NCBI GenBank assembly: GCA_041395325.1
Contig: JAWLAT010000005.1
Coordinates: 62,001-126,000, forward strand
Reading direction: 5' to 3'
Source of the DNA: JAWLAT01 sp041395325
GTDB lineage: Bacteria; Pseudomonadota; Gammaproteobacteria; Xanthomonadales; SZUA-5
DNA length: 64,000 nucleotides
A program made the translations under genes and the position numbers. This document shows positions 52,419 through 61,774 of this stretch, piece after piece. How positions within the stretch are numbered: position 1 is the stretch's first letter; the number at the start of each line of letters is the position of its first letter. The notes under the pieces were generated by a model. The model was given only the letters and a program-made list of their open reading frames with translations. It ran no database searches and was not told the DNA's origin.

Positions 52419-54977
52419 TCAGTCATCGACGTCGGCAAGATCGCCAAGCAGCGCCTGCGCCGACGCACACGCGGTGCTGATCTCGGCGCTCGGCCTGCCG
52501 ACCTCGCAAGGCGCGCGGAGTGTAGGTGCGCGCAGGAGCTGCAGTCCATAGTCCCGATTCGGGTTGTTGTCTCGTTCCAGGGCTCTGCGATGGGCGCTGC
52601 TCGCCAGCAGCAACAAGGCCTCTTCAGGCCGTGCGGCATCGATCAGCATCTCGCCCAGAGCCGAGCGGAACAGGCTTACGGCGTTGCTGTCCAGGCCCAG
52701 TTGCACTTCCGCAAGGGCGAGCGTCCGAGTCAGTTGCTCAATGGCTTCGGGACGGGTTTGTGCATCCTGCGACAAGGCAACGGCCAGGTTGTAGCCCGCA
52801 TACAGGCTGTTGATGTGTCCTTCGCCGAGATGGCGGTTCAGGATGCCCGCAGCCTGACGATAGTGGATGGCCGACTCCGCATAGCGCCCCTGGTAGGTCA
52901 GTCCGTTGCCACGAACGAGCGCGGCCTTGGCTGTCACTGGACTGAGCTCACCAAACACGTCGAGGATCCGCTCATGCACCTGCCGGGCGAGGTCGATGGC
53001 TTCCTCACCCCGTTGGGTACCCTGCAACATGGCCACCAACCGCAATTCGGTCAGCGCAACACGCGGGTGCTCCGCGCCTAGGCTCTCGCGCTGCCAGGCA
53101 ATGGCCTCGCGCAAGGCCACTTCCCCATCGGCAAACTGGCCATTGCTGACCAGGGCGTCCGCCAGGCGCAGTCGCGCCGTGTAGCTCCAGTCATCATCCG
53201 CCCCCCTCGAGCGGAGTCCCTCGATGGCCGCGCGGAAGTGCTCAATCCCCTCCGCGTAGGCTCGCGCTTCGATCCGCGCGATGCCTTCCACCACGTCCAT
53301 CTCCGGCCCGGTGGCCAATGGTGACGTCCGCGCCACAACGAGCACCGCGTCGCCTCGTTCGCGATCATCGGCTGCAAACCACGCTCGCGCTTGCTGCAAC
53401 CGCAGCGCATGAATCTCTTCAGCCGGCAGACCCGCACGCTGGGCCGCCTGCACTGCCCGGTCGTAGAGCTCGGCCGATACACGGTTCTGCCCCAGCCGCA
53501 GTCGTACCTCCGCCAGGGTCCCGGTCAGCGACGCATAGAGCGCCGGCTGATCATTCGCACGCTCGCTCAGGGCCGATTCGGCGCTGCTCAGCACTTCACC
53601 GACCGACAACTCTTCGCCACCGACGCGCGCGGGATCGGCGGACAGGAAAGCCTCTCGCAGGATGGCCAGTGCCTCTTCGGCACGATCGCGTTCGCGCACG
53701 GCCGCCGCATTCTGAGCCACCACGATCGCGACCGTCAGCAACAAGCCGACGAACAAAGCCAGGGACAACAGGCTGGCTGCCCGATTGCGGGCCACGAACT
53801 TGCGCAGCACGTACCAGCGCTGTCCCCTCGCCGCGCGGATCGGGCGCTGCTGCAGCCAGGCTTCGATATCCTCATCGAGCAATTCGACGCTGGCATAGCG
53901 TTCGGATGGATCCTTGCGCAGACACTGCTGCACGATCCGCTCCAGGTCTCCACGCAGACGCTGCGCCAGCACCTGCCGCGATGGCAGGCCACGTCGGCTG
54001 GCCAGCTCAGTGCCATCACCGGCATCCATGCGCCGGGTCATGGCCGCCGGCGGCGGCGTCAGAATCTGATTCTCGATGGCGCCTGCACTCAGCCCGTCCA
54101 GGTCGAATGGCGGCACACCGCAGAGCAGTTCGTAGAGAATCGTACCCAAGGCGTAGATATCACAGGCCACCGTGAGGCGTTCTCCGCGCAACTGCTCCGG
54201 CGCCGCATTGGCCAGACTGAGAAAGCGGTCCTGGGTCGCGGTCTGCTTCACTTCGTCAGGCGCCAGCGTCTTGGCGATGCCGAAGTCCAGCAGCCGTGTA
54301 TAGCCCTGCGCATCGACGAGGATGTTGGACGATTTCAGGTCGCGATGAATGATCAGATGCTGGTGAGCGTGACTGACTGCAGCCAGCACTTGCCGAAACA
54401 GCTTCAGGCGAGCGGTCAAGTCGAGTCGCTGACGGTCACACCAGGCCAGCAACGGCTGCCCTTCGACCAGTTCCATCACCACAAACGGTGCGCCATCGGC
54501 GTGACTGCCGACGTCAATGAACCGACAGATGCCAGGGTGGCTCAGCTGCGCCAACAGGCGGCGCTCGTTGGAGAAGCGTTGCAACAAGCTCTGGTCAAGC
54601 AGTTCCGGGCGCAGCAGCTTGATGGCGACGGTCTGCAGCAGATCCCCGTCCCGGCGCTGGGCCTTGTAGACCCGCCCCATGCCACCGGCACCAAGTTCGG
54701 TGATGACTTGATAGGGCCCGAGCATGGCACCGGGGTGCACTGCGGTGGGCAGAACCGCCTGCAGGCGACGCTCAAAGCTGCCGAAGGCAGCGTCCGTCCC
54801 GGACGATTGCAGCGCCAGTTCCTGCTCTATCAAACGAGACAGCTCGGCCGCCAGTTCGGCATCTTCCACGCGCAAGCGGTCGAGGAAACTCCCGCGCGCG
54901 CTGTCGGGCAACGCCAGCGCCTCGTCGAACAAGGCCTCCAGGCGCGCGAAACGATTCGCTCCGCCCGACTCAGCCAT
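52419..54977 (-). CDS. Ser/Thr protein kinase with TPR-rich periplasmic domain, coupled to an ECF sigma factor
   Basis: The 852-residue protein has an 85-residue helical N-terminal region, a kinase domain (about 88-370) with ELGAGGMGRVYKA (glycine loop), Lys120 in VAIKLL, HRDLKSSN with Asp213, DFGIAK and an APEQ-type activation end, a membrane helix at about 401-422 and then roughly 430 residues of TPR-type helices (e.g. AVSLFRSALGEMLIDAARPEEALLLL). It starts at ATG 54977, which overlaps the stop of the sigma-factor gene by 8 bases, so both are made together. Such kinase/ECF pairs are common in Xanthomonadales, and phosphorylation of the sigma factor by the linked kinase has been shown in related systems (e.g. 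EcfP-PknT). Signal unknown. Confidence 0.9.
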   Translation of the reverse strand: MAESGGANRFARLEALFDEALALPDSARGSFLDRLRVEDAELAAELSRLIEQELALQSSGTDAAFGSFERRLQAVLPTAVHPGAMLGPYQVITELGAGGMGRVYKAQRRDGDLLQTVAIKLLRPELLDQSLLQRFSNERRLLAQLSHPGICRFIDVGSHADGAPFVVMELVEGQPLLAWCDRQRLDLTARLKLFRQVLAAVSHAHQHLIIHRDLKSSNILVDAQGYTRLLDFGIAKTLAPDEVKQTATQDRFLSLANAAPEQLRGERLTVACDIYALGTILYELLCGVPPFDLDGLSAGAIENQILTPPPAAMTRRMDAGDGTELASRRGLPSRQVLAQRLRGDLERIVQQCLRKDPSERYASVELLDEDIEAWLQQRPIRAARGQRWYVLRKFVARNRAASLLSLALFVGLLLTVAIVVAQNAAAVRERDRAEEALAILREAFLSADPARVGGEELSVGEVLSSAESALSERANDQPALYASLTGTLAEVRLRLGQNRVSAELYDRAVQAAQRAGLPAEEIHALRLQQARAWFAADDRERGDAVLVVARTSPLATGPEMDVVEGIARIEARAYAEGIEHFRAAIEGLRSRGADDDWSYTARLRLADALVSNGQFADGEVALREAIAWQRESLGAEHPRVALTELRLVAMLQGTQRGEEAIDLARQVHERILDVFGELSPVTAKAALVRGNGLTYQGRYAESAIHYRQAAGILNRHLGEGHINSLYAGYNLAVALSQDAQTRPEAIEQLTRTLALAEVQLGLDSNAVSLFRSALGEMLIDAARPEEALLLLASSAHRRALERDNNPNRDYGLQLLRAPTLRAPCEVGRPSAEISTACASAQALLGDLADVDD

Positions 54978-55560
54978 GCAGTGGGGCATCCCCCAGATGG
55001 CTGGACAACCAGGCACGCGCGAATCGCCATTGTCGCGCAATCGTTGACAGCGATTGCCCTTGGACCTCGGCGATCTCCTCCACCGACAGTCCCGAGAACA
55101 GTCGCAGTTCGACCAGTCTGGCCGCACTGGCATCTTCGTCAGCAAGCTGGTTCAGCGCCTGATCCAGCGCCAGCCAGTCGACCGTCGCGTCGTCGTTGCT
55201 GCCGGGCTCGGCCTCGGCTGCTTCCAACTCTACAAAGGCCAGGTCGCCGCCGCGCTTGAGCGATTGCTGCTGGCGCAACTGGTCGACCAGAACCCGTCGC
55301 AACACCGTCGCCGCAATGGCGTAGAAGTGCCCGCGGTTCTGCCAGTCCACCGATTTCTGTTCGGCAATCCGCTCATAAGCATCACTGACCAGAGCGGTCG
55401 GCCGCACCGTGATGTAGCCTGCGTTGCGGCGGATCTGGCGACTCGCCAACTCCTTCAATACCGGATAGATGTGCGCCGCCAATCGATCTTCGACGCCCGG
55501 CTCGCCCTGCCGCCAGCGCGACAGCAAGTTGGTGATGTCCACGTTCGCTGACGACGACAT
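54970..55560 (-). CDS. ECF-type sigma factor linked to Ser/Thr kinase
   Basis: The 196-residue protein has the sigma-70 region 2 (LASRQIRRNAGYITVRPTALVSDAYERI...HFYAIAATVLRRVLVDQLRQQQSLKRGG) and region 4 (ARLVELRLFSGLSVEEIAEVQGQSLSTIARQWRFARAWL), the pattern of the kinase-associated TIGR02999-like ECF group. There is no anti-sigma gene next to it; the coupled kinase may take that role. The start ATG 55560 has GGGGAG upstream, preferred to the GTG at 55602. The 55561-55801 gap should hold its promoter. Confidence 0.88.
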   Translation of the reverse strand: MSSSANVDITNLLSRWRQGEPGVEDRLAAHIYPVLKELASRQIRRNAGYITVRPTALVSDAYERIAEQKSVDWQNRGHFYAIAATVLRRVLVDQLRQQQSLKRGGDLAFVELEAAEAEPGSNDDATVDWLALDQALNQLADEDASAARLVELRLFSGLSVEEIAEVQGQSLSTIARQWRFARAWLSSHLGDAPLHG

Positions 55561-55801
55561 CGCTGCTCCCCAAACGCCCGCGTCGTAAACTCGGACGGAC
55601 ACTCAAATGATACGCAAGCCTGCACAGCGCCGCAGCAAGACACGCACTTGGGACACAAGTTCACAAGATCCGTGTGCTCTAGGTTGCCCCGCAACGTCTC
55701 CAGCCCGACTCTTGGCAGATGACCCGGCGCCAGGTTTCGCGCTTTGACCTGATGCTGCCTGCGCGGTTACTGCCCCTGTCGAACAACCATCGGCACCGCC
55801 G

Positions 55802-56809
55802 TCATTTGGGCTGCCCTTCACCACGCCGACCCAGCCAGTCCACCGCACTGGTCAATCCAAGACCGAGCAACAGCAACGCCAGACCACCCATTCCCTGGGC
55901 CAGGCTCGGCAGCTCCCAATGCGTCGGGTAGTCCTTTGCTTCCAGCGCGCGGCCGCCAGGCTGCAGCAGCAGCGTTCCGTTCGGACCCGGTGCCACCGTT
56001 TGCCCCTTCAGCTGCGCTCCGATGGCCGGGGTCACCGGTTGCTGGAAAGGCCACAAACCGGCCAGCGCGCCGAGCAGCAAGCCCAGCAGCACGCCCAGGG
56101 TCTGCCGCTGAAAACGCGCCAGTAGCCAGCGCAATCCGTGACTGACGCCGACGATGCCGATGACGACACCGAGGCCAACAGGCAGGATCAGCGCGATGCC
56201 GATTCGCCAAAGGGTGGCCATGTCGCCGGCCAAAAGCGCGGACTTCAGATCGGCAATGCCCGCCAGGATGGGCACATAGACGCCCAGCACAATCAACAGG
56301 TATCCCCCGCTGATGCCAGGCAGAATCATCGCCGCCGAGCCGGCGATGCCCGCCAGCAGGAGAAACACAAAACCCTCGCGCTGGCTGCCGGCATTGGGAT
56401 CTGACTGCAGCAAGGCGACCACGGCCATCGCGATCAGACCAACGATCACATAGCCAATCACGTCGGTACAACGCCGGTCCAGCATTCGCCACAAGGCCGG
56501 GACACCACCCAGGGTCAGGCCAATGAACAGGCTGTACATGACCCAGCGGTGGTCCACGACCAGCGTCTTGATCGGCCCCGCAAACAGCAGGATCGCCATG
56601 CCTGCGGCACCCACGACACTGAACAACAACACCAGAGCTTCGCGTGAGAAGCGCAGTCCCGTCAGCTCAGCGATGGCCCCGATGAAGCGTGGGTAGATCC
56701 CCGCAGCAACCAACATCGTGCCACCGCTGATGCCAGGCACCAGATTGGCCAGTCCCATCAGCGTTCCGCCTGCCAGTCCGCGCACGCCCAGAGCACCCGT
56801 TGAGGCCAC
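55802..56809 (-). CDS. DUF368 / PopT-type polyprenyl-phosphate transporter
   Basis: The 335-residue protein has about eight to nine helices and the paired family motif GLANLVPGISGGTMLVAAGIYPRFI and ILPGISGGYLLIVLGVYVPIL, which defines DUF368. Members (PopT) recycle undecaprenyl phosphate across the membrane for cell-wall synthesis. It starts at GTG 56809; the ATG at 56820 is in another frame. A nearby gene of this pathway was not seen. Single transcriptional unit. Confidence 0.87.
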   Translation of the reverse strand: MASTGALGVRGLAGGTLMGLANLVPGISGGTMLVAAGIYPRFIGAIAELTGLRFSREALVLLFSVVGAAGMAILLFAGPIKTLVVDHRWVMYSLFIGLTLGGVPALWRMLDRRCTDVIGYVIVGLIAMAVVALLQSDPNAGSQREGFVFLLLAGIAGSAAMILPGISGGYLLIVLGVYVPILAGIADLKSALLAGDMATLWRIGIALILPVGLGVVIGIVGVSHGLRWLLARFQRQTLGVLLGLLLGALAGLWPFQQPVTPAIGAQLKGQTVAPGPNGTLLLQPGGRALEAKDYPTHWELPSLAQGMGGLALLLLGLGLTSAVDWLGRRGEGQPK

Positions 56810-56957
56810 CGTTCACCCATCCACTGATATGCAGCGGCGCATTATGAACCGCGCGCCGACCCGGCGTGGAGGAATCGGCGTACGCCATCCCCATCCTGGC
56901 TGATCGATCCGGGGTAATCTGTCCGCCCTTGAATGCGGCAGACAGGACGCGATCGGC

Positions 56958-57815
56958 ATGAAATGGGAGCGGGCGCGGCGCAGCAGCAACATCGAAGATC
57001 GTCGGGGGCGGCCGGTGGCGCGGGCTGCAGGCGGTTTCAGCATCATGGGCGTGCTGATCGTACTGGGCATCAGCTGGCTGACCGGTCAGAACCCGATTGA
57101 GCTGCTCGGACTACTGCAGCAGCAGGGAGGCCAGGCTCAGCAGTCACCGGCCGGCGCCCCGCCCGCCGACGACCCGCGCGCAGCCTTTGTCGGCAGCATC
57201 CTCGGCGAAACGGAGGATGTCTGGGGGGCCTTCTTCCAGCAGAGCGGCAACCGTTATCCGGCCCCGACGCTGGTGTTGTTCAGCGGCTCGGTACAGTCGG
57301 CCTGTGGCGGCGCTACGGCCGCCAGCGGCCCTTTCTATTGCCCGGGCGACAAGAAGGTCTACCTCGACACCGTCTTCTTCAACGAAATGCAGCAGCGCCT
57401 GGGCGGTGGTGGTGATTTCGCCGAAGCCTATGTCATTGCGCACGAGGTGGGCCACCACATCCAGACGCTGACGGGCGTGTCACAACAGGTCACCGACCTC
57501 CGTCGGCGCGGCCAGAATGTCGAAGGCGCGGACGGCCCGCTGGTGCGACTGGAACTGCAGGCCGACTGCTATGCCGGCGTGTGGGCCAATGCCGCGCAGA
57601 GACGTCACAACTGGCTGGAGGCCGGCGACATTGAGGAAGCGTTGAACACCGCAACAGCCATCGGCGACGATCGACTGCAGCGGCAGGCGCGCGGCACAGT
57701 CATCCCGGATTCCTTCACTCATGGCAGTTCGGCCCAGCGAGTTCGCTGGTTCCGGATCGGCTTCGAAGGTGGTGACCCCAATCGCTGCGACACCTTTGCC
57801 GCTGCGCAGCTATGA
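56958..57815 (+). CDS. YpfJ-type neutral zinc metallopeptidase
   Basis: The 285-residue protein starts MKWERARRSSNIEDRRG, followed by a membrane helix (GGFSIMGVLIVLGISWL), then a domain with VGSILGETEDVWGAFFQQSG, ACGGATAASGPFYCPGDKKVYLD, HEVGHHIQTLTGV carrying HExxH with its downstream LELQADCYAGVWA. These are the diagnostics of the YpfJ/KPN_02809 neutral zinc metallopeptidase family. It acts in the envelope; substrate unknown. Its last four bases overlap the DUF2237 gene (ATGA). Confidence 0.93.
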   Translation: MKWERARRSSNIEDRRGRPVARAAGGFSIMGVLIVLGISWLTGQNPIELLGLLQQQGGQAQQSPAGAPPADDPRAAFVGSILGETEDVWGAFFQQSGNRYPAPTLVLFSGSVQSACGGATAASGPFYCPGDKKVYLDTVFFNEMQQRLGGGGDFAEAYVIAHEVGHHIQTLTGVSQQVTDLRRRGQNVEGADGPLVRLELQADCYAGVWANAAQRRHNWLEAGDIEEALNTATAIGDDRLQRQARGTVIPDSFTHGSSAQRVRWFRIGFEGGDPNRCDTFAAAQL

Positions 57816-58210
57816 GCATCAATGTGCTGGGCGGGCCTCTGGCGGTCTGCAGCGTGGACCCGCTGACCGGCTATTTCAGGGACGGCTGTTGCAACACCGA
57901 TGGCAGCGATCGCGGCATGCACGTGGTGTGCGCGATCATGACTGACGAGTTCCTGCGCTTCTCTGCCGAACGTGGGAACGATCTGAGCACGCCACGACCG
58001 GAATTTCGATTCCCGGGTTTGCGTGCGGGTGATCGCTGGTGCCTGTGCGCCGCACGCTGGCGCGAAGCGCTGGAGGCCGGCAAAGCGCCTCGTGTCGTGC
58101 TCCAAGCCACCCACATCAGCGTGTTGGGTGTGGTTTATCTGGAAGATCTGAAACGCTATGCGGAGCCATCCGTGACCGAACCGCCCGGCGGCAGCGGCGG
58201 CCATGGGTGA
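57812..58210 (+). CDS. DUF2237 family protein
   Basis: The 132-residue protein opens with NVLGGPLAVCSVDPLTGYFRDGCCNTDGSDRGMHVVCA and has LRFSAERGNDLSTPRPEFRFPGLRAGDRWCLCAARW, the recognised DUF2237 pattern (function unknown). Several conserved Cys and Asp suggest a metal or redox site. It overlaps the ypfJ-like gene by four bases and is followed at once by the convergent anti-sigma-like gene. Confidence 0.88.
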   Translation: MSINVLGGPLAVCSVDPLTGYFRDGCCNTDGSDRGMHVVCAIMTDEFLRFSAERGNDLSTPRPEFRFPGLRAGDRWCLCAARWREALEAGKAPRVVLQATHISVLGVVYLEDLKRYAEPSVTEPPGGSGGHG

Positions 58211-58211
58211 G

Positions 58212-58928
58212 TCAGTCGATCGCCGACTCGCTTCCAGCCACCTCGAAGCCGTAGCGGGTAGATTCTCCGGCGCCGGACTGGAACAGCAATTCGTGCCGTC
58301 CGGGCTGCAGCCCACCGAGTGGTAGCAGCAACGCATACTCGCCGCCGCCAATCCGCTCACCTCGATCCTCCCCCTGCCACAGCAGTTGACCTGCTGGATC
58401 CAGCAGGCTGACCTTCAGCTCGGATTCGACATTGACCGAGGCCGGTACGACCACACGCACCCAGAGATGATCGGGCGACTGCCGCAAGATGGGCAGGGAT
58501 TCGTCCGGCAGCGAGCGGGACACGCCCAGGCGCAGGCTGGGCAGGCCCAACTGCACGCCGGCGAGGCGATCGTAGCGGCGTTGCAGGTCGGCATGCTGCT
58601 CGGCGAGTGCGCTCTGCGCCTGGCCGCTTTGCTGCACCCACCATGCCGATGGCAGGCCGACCGCCACTGCGCCCAGGCCAGCGGCCAGCGCCATCGCCCA
58701 GCCCGCAGCGCTGCGTCGAGGTTCAGCGACCGACAGACCTGCAGGTCCGGCATCGCGCAGCAGCTCTTGCAACACATAGGCATCGCGGACCTGAGCCTGA
58801 AGTTCGGTGCTGCCAATCAGTTCCAGCTCAAACCGGCGCAGCGCCGACTCGTCCAGCTGGTTGGCCAGATAGGCTTCCACCCGCGGATCCGGGGCCGTTG
58901 CAGCTGCATTGCGAGTGATCTTGTTCAT
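58212..58928 (-). CDS. Probable anti-sigma factor / single-pass membrane protein
   Basis: The 238-residue product has an N-terminal cytosolic part (about 1-80, RVEAYLANQLDESALRRFELELIGS and QAQVRDAYVLQELLRD), a membrane helix near 88-108 (MALAAGLGAVAVGLPSAWW) and a beta-rich outer part ending EVAGSESAID. It lacks an obvious zinc-binding HxxxCxxC. It lies just after the ECF sigma gene at 59044 on the same strand (115 bases between), the usual place for an anti-sigma factor, so I infer that role. Start ATG 58928. Confidence 0.65.
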   Translation of the reverse strand: MNKITRNAAATAPDPRVEAYLANQLDESALRRFELELIGSTELQAQVRDAYVLQELLRDAGPAGLSVAEPRRSAAGWAMALAAGLGAVAVGLPSAWWVQQSGQAQSALAEQHADLQRRYDRLAGVQLGLPSLRLGVSRSLPDESLPILRQSPDHLWVRVVVPASVNVESELKVSLLDPAGQLLWQGEDRGERIGGGEYALLLPLGGLQPGRHELLFQSGAGESTRYGFEVAGSESAID

Positions 58929-59043
58929 GCCTGACAACTGCCCACCGTGCTCAACTTCTCTCACCTGCCGATCCAGGAAACGCGACCTGGATCACAGATA
59001 CGTTGCCCGACTGGCCCGTTGGGACTGACGACCCATCCCATTT

Positions 59044-59655
59044 TCACTCCAGCCAGCGGTCCAGCAGCTTGCGCAAACGCTGCCGAGCCCGATGCAGCAC
59101 CCGATCATAGTGCGCCGGCAGCAGATCCATCTCGGCGCAGGTGCTGGCCTTGTCCTGTTCGTCCAGATAGTGCCTTTGCAGCACTTCCCGGTCACGCGCC
59201 TGCGGCAATTCGGCAAGCACGTCGCGCAGCAGGCTGCGCCGCTGGAAGTCCCCGAGCTGACTGAAGGGATCAGTCGAGGCCTGCATCATCACTTCAGGCG
59301 TGTCTTCCAAGGCCTGCACAGGACGACGATGCTGCTTGCGTTGCTGTGATCGTCGCAGGTTCAGGGCAGTCACATAGAGAAAACCGTCGAGCCGCTCGGG
59401 TTGCTCCAGTGAGCCATCCCGCAACCGCCGCAGCACCACCATCAGGGTTTCCTGGACCAGATCGTCGGCCTCTTCGGAACCACAGCCCCGACGTCGCAGA
59501 ATCATCCACAACGCAAACCGGGTCTGCGCGAAGAGGCGCTCTTCGGCGACCCGATCTCCTCGAGCGATGCGTTCGGCCAGCGCACGCAGTTCGGCTGCCC
59601 GTTCAGGGTCAACGGGTTCTTCCGGCAGTTCCGCGGGGTCGGCCGACAGCGCCAT
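59044..59655 (-). CDS. ECF-type RNA polymerase sigma factor
   Basis: The 203-residue protein has an acidic N-terminus, sigma region 2 (RFALWMILRRRGCGSEEADDLVQETLMVVLRRL...LDGFLYVTALNLRRSQQRKQHRR) and region 4 (LPQARDREVLQRHYLDEQDKASTCAEMDLLPAHYDRVLHRARQRLRKLL). Its start overlaps the modC stop (TGATG), so it is translated along with the molybdate transporter, and the probable anti-sigma gene follows. Confidence 0.9.
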   Translation of the reverse strand: MALSADPAELPEEPVDPERAAELRALAERIARGDRVAEERLFAQTRFALWMILRRRGCGSEEADDLVQETLMVVLRRLRDGSLEQPERLDGFLYVTALNLRRSQQRKQHRRPVQALEDTPEVMMQASTDPFSQLGDFQRRSLLRDVLAELPQARDREVLQRHYLDEQDKASTCAEMDLLPAHYDRVLHRARQRLRKLLDRWLE

Positions 59656-60305
59656 CAGCCCTCCATGCCCGCGGCCTCAGTCTGCAACGCGTACTCGGCC
59701 TGGGCCAGCCGCACGAGTTCGTCGCGCTGATGACTGACATAGAGCATGGGCAAGCTCAGCTGATCGCGCAGATGGACCAGATAAGGCAGCAGGCTTTCAC
59801 GATGTGGCTGATCAATGTGGCTCATCGGCTCATCCAACAACAACAGTTTCGGCTGCGTCAGCAATGCCCGGCCAAGCGCAACGCGCTGTCGTTCCCCGCC
59901 GGAGAGCTGCCGAGTATCGCGCGGCAACAGATCACCCAGCGCCAGCAATTCGATCACCTTGCTGCGCACCAGACGCATCGGACGACCCGCAGCATAGCGG
60001 GCGGCGAAGTCGAGATTGCCTGCAACGGACAAATGGGGGAAGAGCCGAGCGTCCTGAAAGACGTAGCCGATGCCGCGCCGATGAGCCACTTGATCGATAC
60101 CCTGCGCGCTGTCGTAGACGGTGTCGCCCAATATGCGGATGCATCCCCGAAGTGGTTGCAGCAGACCTGCAATCGCGTCAAGCAGCGTGCTCTTGCCGGC
60201 GCCGGACGGGCCCACCATGGCCAGCACGCGCGCGTCGCTGGCGAATCGACAATGGCGTCGGAAAGCCCCACGTTGCAGTTCGACGTCGAATTCGATCGTG
60301 TTCAT
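59655..60305 (-). CDS. modC: Molybdate ABC transporter ATP-binding protein ModC, short form
   Basis: The ATPase has VGPSGAGKSTLLDAIAGLLQP (Walker A), RQLSGGERQRVALGRALL (signature), LLLLDEPMSHID (Walker B) and the switch histidine in VSHQRDE. At 216 residues it ends shortly after the ATPase core (ALQTEAAGMEG), so the C-terminal Mop/TOBE domain of ordinary ModC (about 350 residues) that senses molybdate is missing. The start ATG 60305 overlaps modB by four bases (ATGA), so modB and modC are coupled; the modC stop overlaps the sigma start. Confidence 0.9.
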   Translation of the reverse strand: MNTIEFDVELQRGAFRRHCRFASDARVLAMVGPSGAGKSTLLDAIAGLLQPLRGCIRILGDTVYDSAQGIDQVAHRRGIGYVFQDARLFPHLSVAGNLDFAARYAAGRPMRLVRSKVIELLALGDLLPRDTRQLSGGERQRVALGRALLTQPKLLLLDEPMSHIDQPHRESLLPYLVHLRDQLSLPMLYVSHQRDELVRLAQAEYALQTEAAGMEG

Positions 60306-60982
60306 GGCCCAACCCGCTGCCGACGGGCCAGCCACTCCGACGCCAGCAGGGCGGCCATGGAGACCACCACCGACAAGGCTGCCAATCGCCACAGCTGCGT
60401 TTCAGCGCCGGGGATCTGCATGCGTTGGTAGATGGTCAGGGCCAGCGTCTGGGTTTGGCCTGGGATGCTCGCCACGAAGGTGATGGTGGCGCCAAACTCT
60501 CCCAGCGCCTTGGCGAAGGCCAGCACCAGACCAGCCAGTACGCCCGGCCAGCACAGCGGCAGCGTGACCCGCCAGAACACGGCTACCGCAGGCGCTCCCA
60601 GACTGGCGGCAGCCTGCTCCAGGCGAGGGTCGACGGCCTCCAGCGACAGTCGCATGGAACGCACCATCAGCGGAAAGGCCATGACCGCTGCGGCCAGTGC
60701 GGCGCCGGTCCAGCGAAAGGCGAAGACCAAGCCGCAGCATTGATCCAGCCAGCTGCCAATCCAGCCCTGACGGCCGAAGGCCAGCAACAGCAGGTAGCCA
60801 GTGACCACCGGTGGCAGCACCAATGGCAGGTGAACGAACGCATCCAGCAGGAGCTTTCCGCGGAACTCACAGCGCGCCAACACCCACGCAATCGCCAATG
60901 CCGGCGGCAAGGCGGCCAGGCTGGCAACCAGCGCTACACGCAAACTCAGGCCCAGGGCTGCCAGTTCCGCCGCTTCGAACAT
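60302..60982 (-). CDS. modB: Molybdate ABC transporter permease ModB
   Basis: The 226-residue protein has five hydrophobic segments and the permease motifs LPLVLPPVVTGYLLLLAFGRQGWIG and AAASLGAPAVAVFWRVTLPLCWPGVLAGLVLAFAKALGEFGATITFVASIPGQTQTLALTIY, as in ModB. It follows modA by three bases and overlaps modC by four. Length matches the family. Confidence 0.95.
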   Translation of the reverse strand: MFEAAELAALGLSLRVALVASLAALPPALAIAWVLARCEFRGKLLLDAFVHLPLVLPPVVTGYLLLLAFGRQGWIGSWLDQCCGLVFAFRWTGAALAAAVMAFPLMVRSMRLSLEAVDPRLEQAAASLGAPAVAVFWRVTLPLCWPGVLAGLVLAFAKALGEFGATITFVASIPGQTQTLALTIYQRMQIPGAETQLWRLAALSVVVSMAALLASEWLARRQRVGP

Positions 60983-60985
60983 GGG

Positions 60986-61774
60986 TCAGTTTGCCGTCGG
61001 CGGCAGGAAGCCGTGGCGTTGCCAGATTTCGCGCTGGGCAGCATCGGCCAGGAAGGCAAGCAGTCGCCGAGCCATCTCGACGTCGCCGGACGGACTGACC
61101 ATGCCGGCATAGCGAATCGGCGGGTGACTGTCCGCGGGAAGGGTCAGGCAACGCTGCACGCGCGGTTCGGAATGCGCATCGGTGGCGTAGACGATGCCCA
61201 GCGGCGCCTCGCCGCGCGCGACCAGCAGCAAGGCCAGCCGAACGTTCTCGACCGGAGCCAGGTGAGCTTCAACGACCGGCCACAGGCGCAAGTGCCGCAG
61301 CGCGGCCTCGGCATAGCGTCCGGCTGGAACGCTGCCTGGCTCGCCAATCGCCAGCCGGCTGTCCACCAGTTGCCGCTCCAGCACTGCGGGATCGAGCAGA
61401 TCTCCCGCCGGGCAGCGTCCTCGCGGTGCAATCACGACGATTCGATTGGAGGCGAGCTCGGTCGCGCTGTTGGCTTCGGCCCCGGCCCATGCCAGCGCCT
61501 GCAGCAGCCAGCGGCGATCCGCCGGCAAATACAGCGCATAGGGTGCGCCGGCGTGCAGCTGTCGCGCCAGGATCTGGCTGCCGCCATAGCTGACCCTTAT
61601 GGCCGGTGTCGGTGACTGTTCGGCCCAGCGCTCCAGCAACTCGTCCAGAACGCCTTGCAGGCTGGCCGCGGCGGCGACCTGCAGGTCGTCGGCAGACGCA
61701 TCGCTGGCGAATAGGGCGGCCATCCCACTCAGACACAGGACCAGCACACCGCACCGATGCCACCACCGCTTCAT
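60986..61774 (-). CDS. modA: Molybdate-binding periplasmic protein ModA
   Basis: The 262-residue protein has a signal peptide (LVLCLSGMAALFASDASA), then DDLQVAAAASLQGVLDELLERWAEQ and VSYGGSQILARQLHAGAPYALYLPADRRWLLQAL, which match the ModA-type anion-binding pattern (AAASL, SGGSGxLxxQI), plus GIVYATDAH near the C-terminus. It would capture molybdate or tungstate. It overlaps the MFS gene by four bases and heads the modABC group. Confidence 0.93.
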   Translation of the reverse strand: MKRWWHRCGVLVLCLSGMAALFASDASADDLQVAAAASLQGVLDELLERWAEQSPTPAIRVSYGGSQILARQLHAGAPYALYLPADRRWLLQALAWAGAEANSATELASNRIVVIAPRGRCPAGDLLDPAVLERQLVDSRLAIGEPGSVPAGRYAEAALRHLRLWPVVEAHLAPVENVRLALLLVARGEAPLGIVYATDAHSEPRVQRCLTLPADSHPPIRYAGMVSPSGDVEMARRLLAFLADAAQREIWQRHGFLPPTAN

